In this document: piece by piece, positions 56,320 through 64,000 of the stretch
Layout of the letters: each line of letters begins with the position of its first letter
Numbering within the stretch: the stretch's first letter is position 1
NCBI GenBank assembly: GCA_910589165.1
Contig: CAJUSP010000003.1
Location: 107,826-171,825 of the forward strand
Direction of reading: 5' to 3'
Source: an uncultured Adlercreutzia sp.
GTDB taxonomy: Bacteria > Actinomycetota > Coriobacteriia > Coriobacteriales > Eggerthellaceae
Length of the DNA: 64,000 nt
Notes under the pieces: model-generated
Seen by the model: the letters and a program-made list of their open reading frames with translations, nothing else
What the model was told of the DNA's origin: nothing
Databases searched by the model: none
Translations under genes and position numbers: made by a program

Positions 56320-58185
56320 CTAGTTCTCCGCCGCCGCGTGGGGCTCAACATAGAAGAGCACGGTGCCGTACTCCACCGGCGTGGCGTCCGACAGGCACAC
56401 CTCGCGGACGGTGCCCATCTCCTCGGCCGTGATCTCGTTCATGAGCTTCATGGCCTCCACGATGCACAGCGTCTCGCCGGCGGCCACCTCGTCGCCCACC
56501 TTCACGAAGGGCGCCTCGCCCGGGGCCGGAGCCTCGTAGTAGGTGCCCACCATGGGAGCCACCACGGGCACCCACGTGGCCGGACGGTCGCTCTTCTCCT
56601 CGGCGGCCGGGGCCGGCGCCGCGGGAGCCGGGGCCGCCTGGGCCACCGGGGCGGCCGGGGCCGCAGGCGCCGCTACACCCTGGCCCGGCATGCGCACGGC
56701 GATGCGCACGCCCTCCTCTTCCACGACAATCTCGCCAACGCCGCTCTCCTCGGCAACGCGAACCAGCTCGCGAATCTGATTGATGTCCACGTAATCGTCC
56801 TCCTTGGTGGCGCTGGACTCCTGCTCCAGCATGAAATCGACTTTCTCGGATACCCGGTGCTTGCTCAAATAGGTGCGGGCCTCGTTCGGGAACAGGGCGT
56901 ACATGAGCACGTCCTCCTCGCTTTGGGCCAAATCGCCGATCTCGGCGGCGCACTCGTCGTAGGTGGTGGTGACGAGCGTTCCCGGCGCGATGGACGGGTC
57001 CAGAATCTCGGAATCGCCGGCCACCTTCGCCACGATCTCCTTGTCCATGTTGCCCGGGGCCTTGCCGTAGTAGCCGCAGACGTAGTCCTTCATCTCTTTC
57101 GAGATAACGGACCAGCGCTTGCCGGTGAGCACGTTGAACACCGCCTGGGTGCCCACGATCTGCGACAGCGGCGTCACGAGCGGCGGGTAGCCCACCTCGG
57201 CGCGCACCTTCGGAATTTCCGCCATCACCTCGGGCAGGCGGTCGGCGGCCTTCTGCACTTCCAGCTGGCTGACGAGGTTGCTCATCATGCCGCCGGGCAC
57301 CTGGTGCGAGTACACCTTCATGTGCATGAGCGACGACACGCCGCGCTTGTAGTGGCCGCGCTTGCGCATTTCCTCCCAGTACTCGGAGATCTCGAACAGC
57401 AGGTCCAAGTCCAGGTCGGTATCGTACTTGCTCTCCTTCAGGGCCGCGACGATCATCTCCACCGCCGGGTGCGAGTTGCCGAAGGCGAGCGGCGCGTGGG
57501 CCGTGTCGGCGATGGCCGCGCCGGCCTCGGCCGCTTTCAGGATATTGGCCGGGGCCATGCCGCCAACGTAGTGGCAGTGGATGTGCACCGGCAGGCCGAT
57601 TTCCTCGTTGAAGGCCTTCACCATGCGCTCGGCGCGATAGGGCGTGAGCATGCCAGCCATGTCCTTGATGGCGATGGTGTCGGCGCCCAGGTCCTTCAGC
57701 TGCTGGCCGTACTCGAGGAACGAGTCCAGCGTGTGCACCGGCGAGATGGTGTAGGAGATGGCGCCCTCGAAAAGCCCGCCGCACTCCTTGATGGCCTCGG
57801 CGTTGTCCACCACGTTGCGGATGTCGTTCAGCGCGTCGAACACGCGGAAGACCTCGATGCCGTTGCGGTGAGCTGCATGGATGAAACGGTGCACGATCTC
57901 CTTGGAGTAGTGCTTGTAGCCGACCAGGTTCTGGCCGCGCGAGAGCATGGCGAGCGGCGTGTTGGGCGTGTTCGCCTTGATGGCGCGCAGGCGCTCCCAG
58001 GGGTTCTCGTCAAGAAAACGCAGGCAGGAGTCGAATGTCGCGCCTCCCCACGCCTCGATGGCCCAGTAACCGACGCGGTCCATCTTCGGCAGAATGGGCA
58101 GCATGTCGCCGATCTGCATACGCGTGGCCCAAAGGCTCTGCTGGCCGTCGCGGATCGTCGTGTCCATGATTTGAAGCCGTGGCAT
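56320..58185 (-). CDS. pycB: Carboxyltransferase fused to an AccB-type biotin carrier (pyruvate carboxylase subunit B type)
   Basis: A 621-residue fusion from ATG 58185 with AAGGAGG. The N-terminal TIM-barrel carboxyltransferase (about 5-280) begins MDTTIRDGQQSLWATRM and has VFRVFDALNDIRN and the metal-binding HIHCHYVGG. The PYC_OADA conserved domain follows (about 290-470). A complete AccB-like module ends the protein: helical VDINQIRELVRVAEESGVGE (about 475), an Ala/Pro-rich hinge, then the biotinyl domain with Lys in CIVEAMKLMNEI (about 585). With AccC it would make oxaloacetate from pyruvate. An oxaloacetate-decarboxylase alpha role is possible, but no beta or gamma subunit is adjacent. 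Confidence 0.93.
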   Translation of the reverse strand: MPRLQIMDTTIRDGQQSLWATRMQIGDMLPILPKMDRVGYWAIEAWGGATFDSCLRFLDENPWERLRAIKANTPNTPLAMLSRGQNLVGYKHYSKEIVHRFIHAAHRNGIEVFRVFDALNDIRNVVDNAEAIKECGGLFEGAISYTISPVHTLDSFLEYGQQLKDLGADTIAIKDMAGMLTPYRAERMVKAFNEEIGLPVHIHCHYVGGMAPANILKAAEAGAAIADTAHAPLAFGNSHPAVEMIVAALKESKYDTDLDLDLLFEISEYWEEMRKRGHYKRGVSSLMHMKVYSHQVPGGMMSNLVSQLEVQKAADRLPEVMAEIPKVRAEVGYPPLVTPLSQIVGTQAVFNVLTGKRWSVISKEMKDYVCGYYGKAPGNMDKEIVAKVAGDSEILDPSIAPGTLVTTTYDECAAEIGDLAQSEEDVLMYALFPNEARTYLSKHRVSEKVDFMLEQESSATKEDDYVDINQIRELVRVAEESGVGEIVVEEEGVRIAVRMPGQGVAAPAAPAAPVAQAAPAPAAPAPAAEEKSDRPATWVPVVAPMVGTYYEAPAPGEAPFVKVGDEVAAGETLCIVEAMKLMNEITAEEMGTVREVCLSDATPVEYGTVLFYVEPHAAAEN

Positions 58186-58757
58186 GAACTCACACCTCCT
58201 TATACCTCTGTTAGTCAAAGATCAAGTTTCGGATTATAGGGGATGCCTACCACGGACCTGAGCGCCGAGGCCCATTTTGCCGACAAGAAACATCAACGAA
58301 ACGGCGGGGGGTCGTGACGCGGCACGGCGAGGGCGCCTATGTGACCCCGCGCTTCTGGGAGCGCCCCAACCTTCGGCGAATCGATTCACCGCTCAACATA
58401 CGCACCGCAGATGCCTCGACGGGGGCGCCCCGACACAAGAGCATGCCCAGCCGCCCAGCCCTGCTGCAAGTGCGCGCCCAGCCACGCTGTCAGCCCACTC
58501 CCGGCCGCTCCCGTCACAGGGACATACCGGGACAACGCATCTTCCAAAACGAAAAACCAGCACATCTTGGCTCCAGAATCACGTTTTATAAAATACGAAA
58601 TAGCCTCGGCGGCAAAAACCTGCCGCAATCGTCTTCCAAAACGTCATTCTGGCGCATTTTCCTTCTTTTGATATTCTAAAACGCAATTCTAGAGCCACGA
58701 TTCCAAACGCAGGGGTATCCGCACCAGAACACGCAAAACGCCTCTTTCGAGTCGACC
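58186..58757. other. 570-bp gene-free region with a recurring AT-rich motif
   Basis: No convincing gene; short frames on both strands look accidental. Bases near 58186-58260 are the pycB leader. From 58540 the DNA is AT-richer and holds a motif of the form AAAACGTNATTCTGGAGCC three times (58569-58587 inverted, 58638-58652 and 58678-58696 direct), a TTTTATAAAA palindrome at 58583-58592 and a GCGGCA/TGCCGC hairpin at 58609-58626. It may be a regulatory or relict mobile region. Confidence 0.45.
58569..58696. repeat. Three copies of a 15-19 bp AAAACG...TTCTGG motif
   Basis: GGCTCCAGAATCACGTTTT (58569-58587) is the reverse complement, with one mismatch over 15 bases, of AAAACGTCATTCTGG (58638-58652). 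It matches AAAACGCAATTCTAGAGCC (58678-58696) with three mismatches over 19. Confidence 0.6.
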
Positions 58758-59789
58758 CTACGGTAAGAATCGCTGATGGTAGCGGTGCACTTGCTCGCGC
58801 AGGACGTGATGCCTTCGCCTATGACCCTCGCTATGCCGGCGTCGTCGGCCATCAATGCTCATGGAAACGCGATCGAGCAACTCGACGCACTGTTCTTCGC
58901 GGTAGAACTGCGATGCCGTAACCGTGACGGATTCGTACCCCTCAAGCACCAGCGCGTCGCGCTTTCTGGCATCGCGCGCCTGCTGCCCCGCGTCTCTGTG
59001 CGAAAGAACCCCGTCGTACTCAACGACCTTTCGGCACCCCGGCCACACGATGTCGCCCACAGCCCGCTGGCAGCCTGTCGCGCGAACCGTAGATGTCGCA
59101 AGCGGAACGACATAATTCAGCAGACCGCGCTCAAGCCCGAGACCTCCGCGACGGGCCGATGTGAACGCAGCGGCGGCCAGCTCGGTCTCCATGGGCGACG
59201 CGGACTTCGCCAGCACCTCCGCTGCAACCGCGCGGGCCCTCTTCGCCCCGTGCAACCCGCGAGCGGCTCGAGAGAACGAGAGCAATCGGCGGGGCGTGCT
59301 CAGTGGGCATCGCACCCATCCCGCCTGCTCCTCCGAAGACAACGGGTAGCAGCCGCAGAGCTCGTAGCCCAGACCAAGCAGCTCGCCGAACGTGAGAAGG
59401 GCGCCCATTTGCACGAAAACCAGCTCGGGCGATGCTACATACACCCTTGGAAGCACTCTGAGGAAGGCACCTCTCGGCACAGCAGTCGCAAGCCGATGAC
59501 GCACGACCCCCTCATCCGAATGGGCCGACTGCGACGCGGCAACGAGAATGTGTAAGGGCTCGTCGGCCGCAACGGCAAGCAGCGGCCGTATTGGCCCGGC
59601 AAGCTCCTCTATATCGTCGGCCCGGACGGCGCAAAGGCGGAGGCACGCCGTCGTCGGAAAGATACCCGATGGAATGACATCGCCGCCGAACTCCGATGCA
59701 TCGTGAAACGCCGAGAGCGTCATGGGATGGGCGGCGGACCAGGCGCGCCAAAGGCGGAAGGCGGTTATGTGGCTGAGGTACAGGTTCAT
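58758..59789 (-). CDS. Hypothetical protein with DUF559/Vsr-like C-terminus
   Basis: A 343-residue protein from ATG 59789; an in-frame ATG at 59810 is also possible and neither has a strong site. The N-terminal half is unrecognised but begins with a possible short winged-helix-like region (AFRLWRAWSAAHP) reminiscent of AbiEi-type proteins. The C-terminal part (about 235-310) has VGDIVWPGCRKVVEYDGVLSH and a following helix with RDARKRDALVLEGY, the layout of DUF559 or Vsr-like restriction-endonuclease folds (Asp ... Glu-x-Asp-Gly ... His). The tail is unusually rich in Arg and His. It could be a nuclease of a small defence or toxin locus. Function not established. Confidence 0.5.
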   Translation of the reverse strand: MNLYLSHITAFRLWRAWSAAHPMTLSAFHDASEFGGDVIPSGIFPTTACLRLCAVRADDIEELAGPIRPLLAVAADEPLHILVAASQSAHSDEGVVRHRLATAVPRGAFLRVLPRVYVASPELVFVQMGALLTFGELLGLGYELCGCYPLSSEEQAGWVRCPLSTPRRLLSFSRAARGLHGAKRARAVAAEVLAKSASPMETELAAAAFTSARRGGLGLERGLLNYVVPLATSTVRATGCQRAVGDIVWPGCRKVVEYDGVLSHRDAGQQARDARKRDALVLEGYESVTVTASQFYREEQCVELLDRVSMSIDGRRRRHSEGHRRRHHVLREQVHRYHQRFLP

Positions 59790-60083
59790 GGGGAAAGCAT
59801 AGCGCGTCATTCTATAAACGTTTTGAGAGGATACTCAAGTCGATAATTTATACATTCATGATTGCGTAGATAAGGTATGGATATGGCAAGGCCCTTGCTC
59901 GAAGAAAGGGGAAGCTGGCTGGGAAGGACGGCGGGGAACGCTTCGGCGCTATCTCTGGTTTTTCTGCTTTCACCTGGCTAAACGCAAAGTTTACCCCGCT
60001 GGGGTAATAGCCAGCAGCCCCCTTGGCGGCGCACAATGGCGGCGTTCTCATCTCCGCACGAACACAGGAAGGGAGGAGCGAGC
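59790..60083. other. AT-richer promoter region before the cytochrome operon
   Basis: A 294-base stretch that includes AT-rich tracts around 59815-59885 and a likely start region for the cytochrome-reductase operon. TTGAGA (59823-59828) and TTATAC (59848-59853) are about 19 bases apart and make only a fair promoter. No other feature is seen. Confidence 0.3.
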
Positions 60084-60752
60084 ATGAGCAACGAGGAAAC
60101 GAAGGGCGCGACCGCGGCTGCCGAGCACGCGGCGGACGGTTCGTCCACGCCCGAGGGGGTCGGCGCCCCGGCGGCGGCCAGCCCGAAGAAGCCGCGGCGC
60201 AAGGGCTGGATCGTCGCCGGCGTGGTGGCGGCCATCGTCATTGTGGCCGGCGCGGGATTCTGGGTATGGCACGAGCAGCCGAGCTTCTGCAACGCCATTT
60301 GCCACAGCCCCATGGACTACTATGTGGAAACCTACGAGGCCGACGACCCGAAGCTGGGCGTGACCGCCCACGCGAAGGCTGGCGAATCGTGCCTCGACTG
60401 CCACACTGCCGAGCTCACCACGCAGATCTCGGAAGTGTGCGCCTGGGTGTCGGACAACTACCCCATGACGGCCGACGGCACCATGCTCGCCACGGGCAAG
60501 CAGTTCGCCGACGAGCAGTTCTGCGCGCGCCCCGAGTGCCATCATGCCCTGGGCACCAGCTTCGACGAGATTACCGCGGGGCTGTGGGGCTTTGCCGGCA
60601 ACGACGAGAAGTACAACCCGCATGCCAGCCATCAGGACATGGCCCTGGAATGCGGCGATTGCCACAAGATTCACGAGCAGCAGGTGCTGGTGTGCAACGA
60701 GTGCCACGACCTGACCCTGCCCGAGGGATGGGAGGCCCCCAATGCAGAGTAA
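60084..60752 (+). CDS. Membrane-anchored multiheme cytochrome c (NapC/NrfH-like role)
   Basis: A 222-residue protein from ATG 60084 with GGGAGGAG. An Ala-rich polar tail (about 1-38) is followed by one membrane anchor (about 43-62). The rest is extracytoplasmic, with five candidate heme motifs: CNAICH (Cx3CH), CLDCH, CARPECH (Cx4CH), CGDCH and CNECH. Three are canonical CxxCH. The first motif is followed by SPM, so Met could be an axial ligand. Such proteins take electrons from menaquinol and pass them to a periplasmic-side reductase. Its end overlaps the flavoprotein gene by 11 bases, so the two form a redox pair. Confidence 0.85.
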   Translation: MSNEETKGATAAAEHAADGSSTPEGVGAPAAASPKKPRRKGWIVAGVVAAIVIVAGAGFWVWHEQPSFCNAICHSPMDYYVETYEADDPKLGVTAHAKAGESCLDCHTAELTTQISEVCAWVSDNYPMTADGTMLATGKQFADEQFCARPECHHALGTSFDEITAGLWGFAGNDEKYNPHASHQDMALECGDCHKIHEQQVLVCNECHDLTLPEGWEAPNAE

Positions 60753-62466
60753 CGTTTCCCGCCGCAGCTTTTTGCGCGGCGCCGGCGTGGCCGCTATGGG
60801 CGCGTTTGCGGCCGGCACCCTTTCCGCCTGCGGCCACGGCTACGCCGCCGAGACGCCCGACAACCTGAGCGCCGGCGAGTTCTCGGGTCCCTCGTGGCTC
60901 GGCCAGGCGCCGGTGATTCCCGAAGAGGACATCACCGAGACGGTGGAGACTGAGGTGCTCGTCGTGGGCATGGGCACCGGCGGCATTCCGGCCATGATCT
61001 CGGCGGCCGAGAACGGCGCGCGCGTGCTTGGCATCGACCGCCAGGGCACGCCGAAGAATGTCCGCGAGGATATCGGCGCCATCGACTCGCGGCTGCAGCA
61101 GGCCTCCTTCGACGAGTTCCCCGAGTTCAAGATCGACAAGAAGGAGGCCATCGAGGACATCGTGCGCTACGCCAACGGCTTTGTGGACTACGACGTGGTG
61201 AAGCTGTGGGCCAACGAGTCCGGCGCCATGGTGGACTGGCTCACGGACATCGTCGAGCGCGATGGCAAGATGGTCATGGAGTTCGAGGGCGGCGTGGGCG
61301 ACACGAGCGACCCGGGCCGCGACAGGGCCTACGCCACCGGCCACAGCCCCCAGCTGACTGACGCGGTGGGCGAAGACGAGGAGTGGGGCTTCGCCGAGTC
61401 CATCTTGGCCTACGCGGCCGAGAAGGGCGCCGAGGCACGCTGGTTCTGCGAGTTCGTGAAGTGCGAGCAGGACGAGTCGGGGCGCGTGACCGGCGTCATC
61501 GCCCGCGAGGTGAAGGGCGACCGCCACTACCTGCGCATCAACGCCAGCAAGGGCGTGATCCTGTCCACCGGCGGCTACGGCAACAACCTCGAGATGATGG
61601 AGGATCGCCAGGCCTGGAACCAGAAAATCCGCATCGCGGCCCCCGGCTCCGGCGGCAACCCTACCGGCGACGGCATCAAGGCGTGCCTGTGGATGGGCGC
61701 CACCATGGACCCGCTGGGCGCAGCGGTCACCTTCAACCGCGCCTGCGTAAAGCCCGACCAGACCGCCGGCGACGGCGTGCTCGGCCGCTGGTTCTGGTTC
61801 GGCGAGCAGCCCTTCCTGAAGCTGAACCTGAAGGGCGAGCGCTTCTGCAACGAGAGCGGCCCCTACGACTACATGCTGCACTCCACCATCATGCAGCCGC
61901 ACCAGACCTACGTGGACATCTGGGACGCGAATCACGCCGAGCAGGCCGAGGCCTTCGACGAGGTGGGCTGCTGCCGCCTGTTCCCGTTCCCCAACGGGGC
62001 GAAGAACAACATTCCCATGCAGGTGGTTGACGGCATGATCGAGAAGCTCATAGAGGACGGCTACGTGCAGAAGGCCGACACCATGGAGGAGCTGGCCGAG
62101 AAGCTGAACCTGCCCGTGGAGGCGACGGTGGCCTCGTGGAAGCGCTACAACGAGATGGCCGCGGCCGGCGAGGACACCGACTACTTCAAGGAGAAGCACC
62201 GCCTGCTGCCGCTGACGACGCCGCCCTACTACGGCGTGCGCACCGGTGCCTGGTTCTTGGCCACGCTGGATGGCATCACCATCGACACGAACCTGCACCC
62301 CTGCGACAGCAACGGCGACCCCATCCAGGGCATCTACCTGACCGGCAACGACTCGGGCGGCTTCTTCTCCGTGAGCTACCCGAACCTGATGACGGGCCTT
62401 GCCTGCGGGCGCACCATGACCTTCGGGCGGCGCGCCGGCATGCTGGCCGCCACCGGCCAGGCCTAG
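60742..62466 (+). CDS. Tat-exported FAD-dependent reductase (fumarate-reductase-like flavoprotein)
   Basis: A 574-residue protein with a Tat signal (SRRSFLRG at about 7-14), then ACG, which could be a lipobox-like cleavage site (LSACG). The FAD domain starts with VLVVGMGTGGIPAMISAAE near 72-90; GVILSTGGYGNN follows near 275. The C-terminal FAD region ends with GIYLTGNDSGGFFSVSYPNL and TMTFGRRAG. The domain order matches the fumarate/urocanate/steroid-dehydrogenase-like flavoproteins expanded in Eggerthellaceae. The fumarate-specific His/Arg pattern (HHTMGG-type) is replaced by FLATLDG, so the acceptor is probably not fumarate. It receives electrons from the overlapping cytochrome c. Confidence 0.9.
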   Translation: MQSNVSRRSFLRGAGVAAMGAFAAGTLSACGHGYAAETPDNLSAGEFSGPSWLGQAPVIPEEDITETVETEVLVVGMGTGGIPAMISAAENGARVLGIDRQGTPKNVREDIGAIDSRLQQASFDEFPEFKIDKKEAIEDIVRYANGFVDYDVVKLWANESGAMVDWLTDIVERDGKMVMEFEGGVGDTSDPGRDRAYATGHSPQLTDAVGEDEEWGFAESILAYAAEKGAEARWFCEFVKCEQDESGRVTGVIAREVKGDRHYLRINASKGVILSTGGYGNNLEMMEDRQAWNQKIRIAAPGSGGNPTGDGIKACLWMGATMDPLGAAVTFNRACVKPDQTAGDGVLGRWFWFGEQPFLKLNLKGERFCNESGPYDYMLHSTIMQPHQTYVDIWDANHAEQAEAFDEVGCCRLFPFPNGAKNNIPMQVVDGMIEKLIEDGYVQKADTMEELAEKLNLPVEATVASWKRYNEMAAAGEDTDYFKEKHRLLPLTTPPYYGVRTGAWFLATLDGITIDTNLHPCDSNGDPIQGIYLTGNDSGGFFSVSYPNLMTGLACGRTMTFGRRAGMLAATGQA

Positions 62467-62573
62467 GGGCGCGGGGTTAGCGCTGCGACGGTCGCCATTC
62501 TTCGACGCGCGTCTCATCGGCACCCGCGGGCGCCGCGGCCGACCCGAAGCCCGAATAGGCAGATGAGGTAACG

Positions 62574-62607
62574 AAATCCCCCGTCTTGGCAGAGCCGGGG
62601 GATTTTT
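62574..62607 (+). terminator. Rho-independent terminator after the flavoprotein gene
   Basis: AAATCCCCCG and CGGGGGATTT arms enclose a 12-base loop and are followed by further T residues, between the reductase gene and the LuxR regulator gene. Confidence 0.85.
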
Positions 62608-62644
62608 GCCTATACAATGGGAGGAACTCTTTGGGAGGAGGCCC

Positions 62645-64000
62645 ATGGCACAGGCAGCACGCTCTTGGCGGGCGGGAGGCGCGCTCGCGCTGTTTTTGCT
62701 TTCCACGTCTATCATGAACGGGACGGTGTTCCCGCTATTCGACGCGGTGTTCATGTTCGCGCGCGACATCTCCGTCACCGTGGCCGCCATCGCCTATGTG
62801 GCCCTCGGGCTGGCGGCCTGGCGCGCGCCGCACCTGCTGACGGGACGGCTCGTCGTCGCGGGGAACGCCCTGGCTGTGGCCATCGGCGTGGCGGCGACGG
62901 CTGGCGGCGTGGCTTTGGCCTCCGCGCCGCTGCTGGTGGCCGGCTCGTCGCTGGCTGCTGCGGGGCGATCGGGCATCATGGTCTCGGTGGGGCTGGCCCT
63001 CACGCGTCTTGAGGCGCGGTCGGCGGCTTTGGCCATCGGGGGCGCCTTCGCCTTCCAGCTGATCGTAAGTCCGCTTACGGGCGCCATGGGCGCCACCGTT
63101 GGGCTTGCGTTGTTCGCCGCCCTACCTTTGGCCGCCCTCGCTCTCGTCGCGCCGCCGGCGGTCTCCTCGTTCGAGTTCGCCCGCGGCCATGCCTCGCCGA
63201 GCGATCTGTCCATCACGCGCCCGGCGTCGTTTGTTGCTTTGTTCTCGCTGCTGTTCGCCTGCCTGTTCTTCTTCCAGCTGGCCTTCGGATTCGCCCTGCG
63301 CTTCGAGGAGGTGGCCGGAAGCCCCCGCGCCAGCATCGTTCCAGCGGTTCCCGTCGTGCTCGTGACCGGCTACATGGCGCTGACGCGTCGCCCGTTCCCA
63401 GCCGACTTCTCCGTGCAGCTTTCGGCGCTGGCCATTATCGCCGGCTTTCTGTGCGCCGTGCGGCCCCTGCTGTTCGCACCGGCGGCCGATGTGGCCCTGC
63501 TGAACGCGGGGCACGGGCTCTTCAACCTGACGGCGCAAATCGCGCTCGTGGCCGTGGCGGCGCGCAACCCGGTGGGGGCGGTCACCGTGCTGGCGTGGGG
63601 CTCCGGCGTGCAGAGCCTGGGGTCGCTTGCCGGCGCCGGGGCCGGCATGATCGGCAACGCGGCCGCTGCAGCCGACGCCACCTGGGGCTCGCTCATTCCC
63701 GCGGTGCTTCTGCTGGTATTCGCCGGTTGGGTGATCATCGGGCTCAAGCGCTTCAGCTTCGCGGAGCTTATCGCCGGGGTGGAGCCGGTGGAGGTGTCCC
63801 CGGCCGCGGCGCCGGAAGATTTGTTCGACGACCGCTGCGCCCAGGTGGCCGAGCGCTTCGCTCTCACGCCGCGCGAGGCCGAGGTGTTCGCCATGCTCGC
63901 CCGCGGGCGCGACCGCGCCTACATCGAGGAGGCGCTCGTCGTGTCGCGCAACACGGTGAAGGCCCACGTGAAGCACGTGTACGCCAAGCTCGGCATTCAC
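62645..64000 (+). CDS. LuxR-family regulator with polytopic membrane N-terminus (3' end cut)
   Basis: At least 452 residues from ATG 62645 with GGGAGGAGG; the frame is open at the right edge. The first about 370 residues contain ten to twelve hydrophobic segments in an MFS-like pattern, without recognisable transporter motifs. A linker leads to a LuxR/GerE helix-turn-helix (about 408-452): LTPREAEVFAMLARGR, then VSRNTVKAHVKHVYAKLGIH, complete up to the window end and probably missing only a few residues. This membrane-LuxR architecture is characteristic of Eggerthellaceae and usually lies beside reductase operons. It is therefore the likely regulator of the preceding cytochrome/flavoprotein pair; the ligand is unknown. 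Confidence 0.88.
   Translation, partial: MAQAARSWRAGGALALFLLSTSIMNGTVFPLFDAVFMFARDISVTVAAIAYVALGLAAWRAPHLLTGRLVVAGNALAVAIGVAATAGGVALASAPLLVAGSSLAAAGRSGIMVSVGLALTRLEARSAALAIGGAFAFQLIVSPLTGAMGATVGLALFAALPLAALALVAPPAVSSFEFARGHASPSDLSITRPASFVALFSLLFACLFFFQLAFGFALRFEEVAGSPRASIVPAVPVVLVTGYMALTRRPFPADFSVQLSALAIIAGFLCAVRPLLFAPAADVALLNAGHGLFNLTAQIALVAVAARNPVGAVTVLAWGSGVQSLGSLAGAGAGMIGNAAAAADATWGSLIPAVLLLVFAGWVIIGLKRFSFAELIAGVEPVEVSPAAAPEDLFDDRCAQVAERFALTPREAEVFAMLARGRDRAYIEEALVVSRNTVKAHVKHVYAKLGIH

Overview
The window looks like a chromosomal segment of a high-GC actinobacterium of the Coriobacteriia, most likely an Eggerthellaceae gut anaerobe of the Adlercreutzia/Eggerthella/Gordonibacter type. The assignment is inference. 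It rests on the GC-rich codon use, the module at the right end (Tat-exported flavoprotein reductase, multiheme cytochrome c and a LuxR regulator with a membrane N-terminal half), the choline-binding-like repeat surface proteins, and the housekeeping gene order. No rRNA, tRNA, CRISPR array or intact insertion sequence was seen.

Layout. Positions 1-9.2 kb form a surface block: a CAP-domain protein with cell-wall-binding repeats (cut by the left edge), two tandem paralogous polytopic membrane proteins, and a large secreted subtilase fused to a transglutaminase-like domain and the same kind of repeats. Positions 9.2-10.7 kb are decayed or gene-free DNA. Positions 10.7-15.4 kb form a visibly AT-richer, one-directional cassette: C5-cytosine methyltransferase, OLD-like ATPase/TOPRIM protein, DUF262 protein and HEPN protein. 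This is a probable anti-phage island and the best candidate here for an under-described system. Positions 15.8-17.1 kb hold broken glycosyl/glycerophosphotransferase remnants. They lie beside an intact polysaccharide ABC exporter, a TagO/WecA-like initiating transferase and two NlpC/P60 wall hydrolases (to 23.2 kb).

The middle (23-49 kb) is mostly housekeeping: ligA, nnrD, a hybrid sensor kinase, glmS, acpS, pheT, pheS, recN, uvrB (with a LexA-type box), coaE and rpsA. Interspersed are an RlpA-like secreted coiled-coil protein, a RelB-like/PIN toxin-antitoxin pair, a polysaccharide deacetylase bracketed by REP-like palindromes, a YeiH-type permease and a small HTH locus with a palindromic operator. 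amt-glnK, a GNAT acetyltransferase and a tight six-gene operon follow: carboxyltransferase-BCCP fusion, accC, asp23, nusB, xseB, dxs. The right end (60-64 kb) is an anaerobic respiratory module: a membrane-anchored multiheme cytochrome, a Tat-exported FAD reductase, and a LuxR membrane regulator cut by the window edge.

How the genes work together. The surface loci supply export, anchoring and remodelling of the wall. The defence cassette pairs self-marking (methyltransferase) with sensing or cleaving modules (OLD ATPase, DUF262, HEPN RNase). The right-end module would pass quinol electrons through cytochrome c hemes to a flavoprotein that reduces an unidentified acceptor, under LuxR control. 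Non-coding structure is rich: several families of palindromic, REP-like or MITE-like elements sit between genes.
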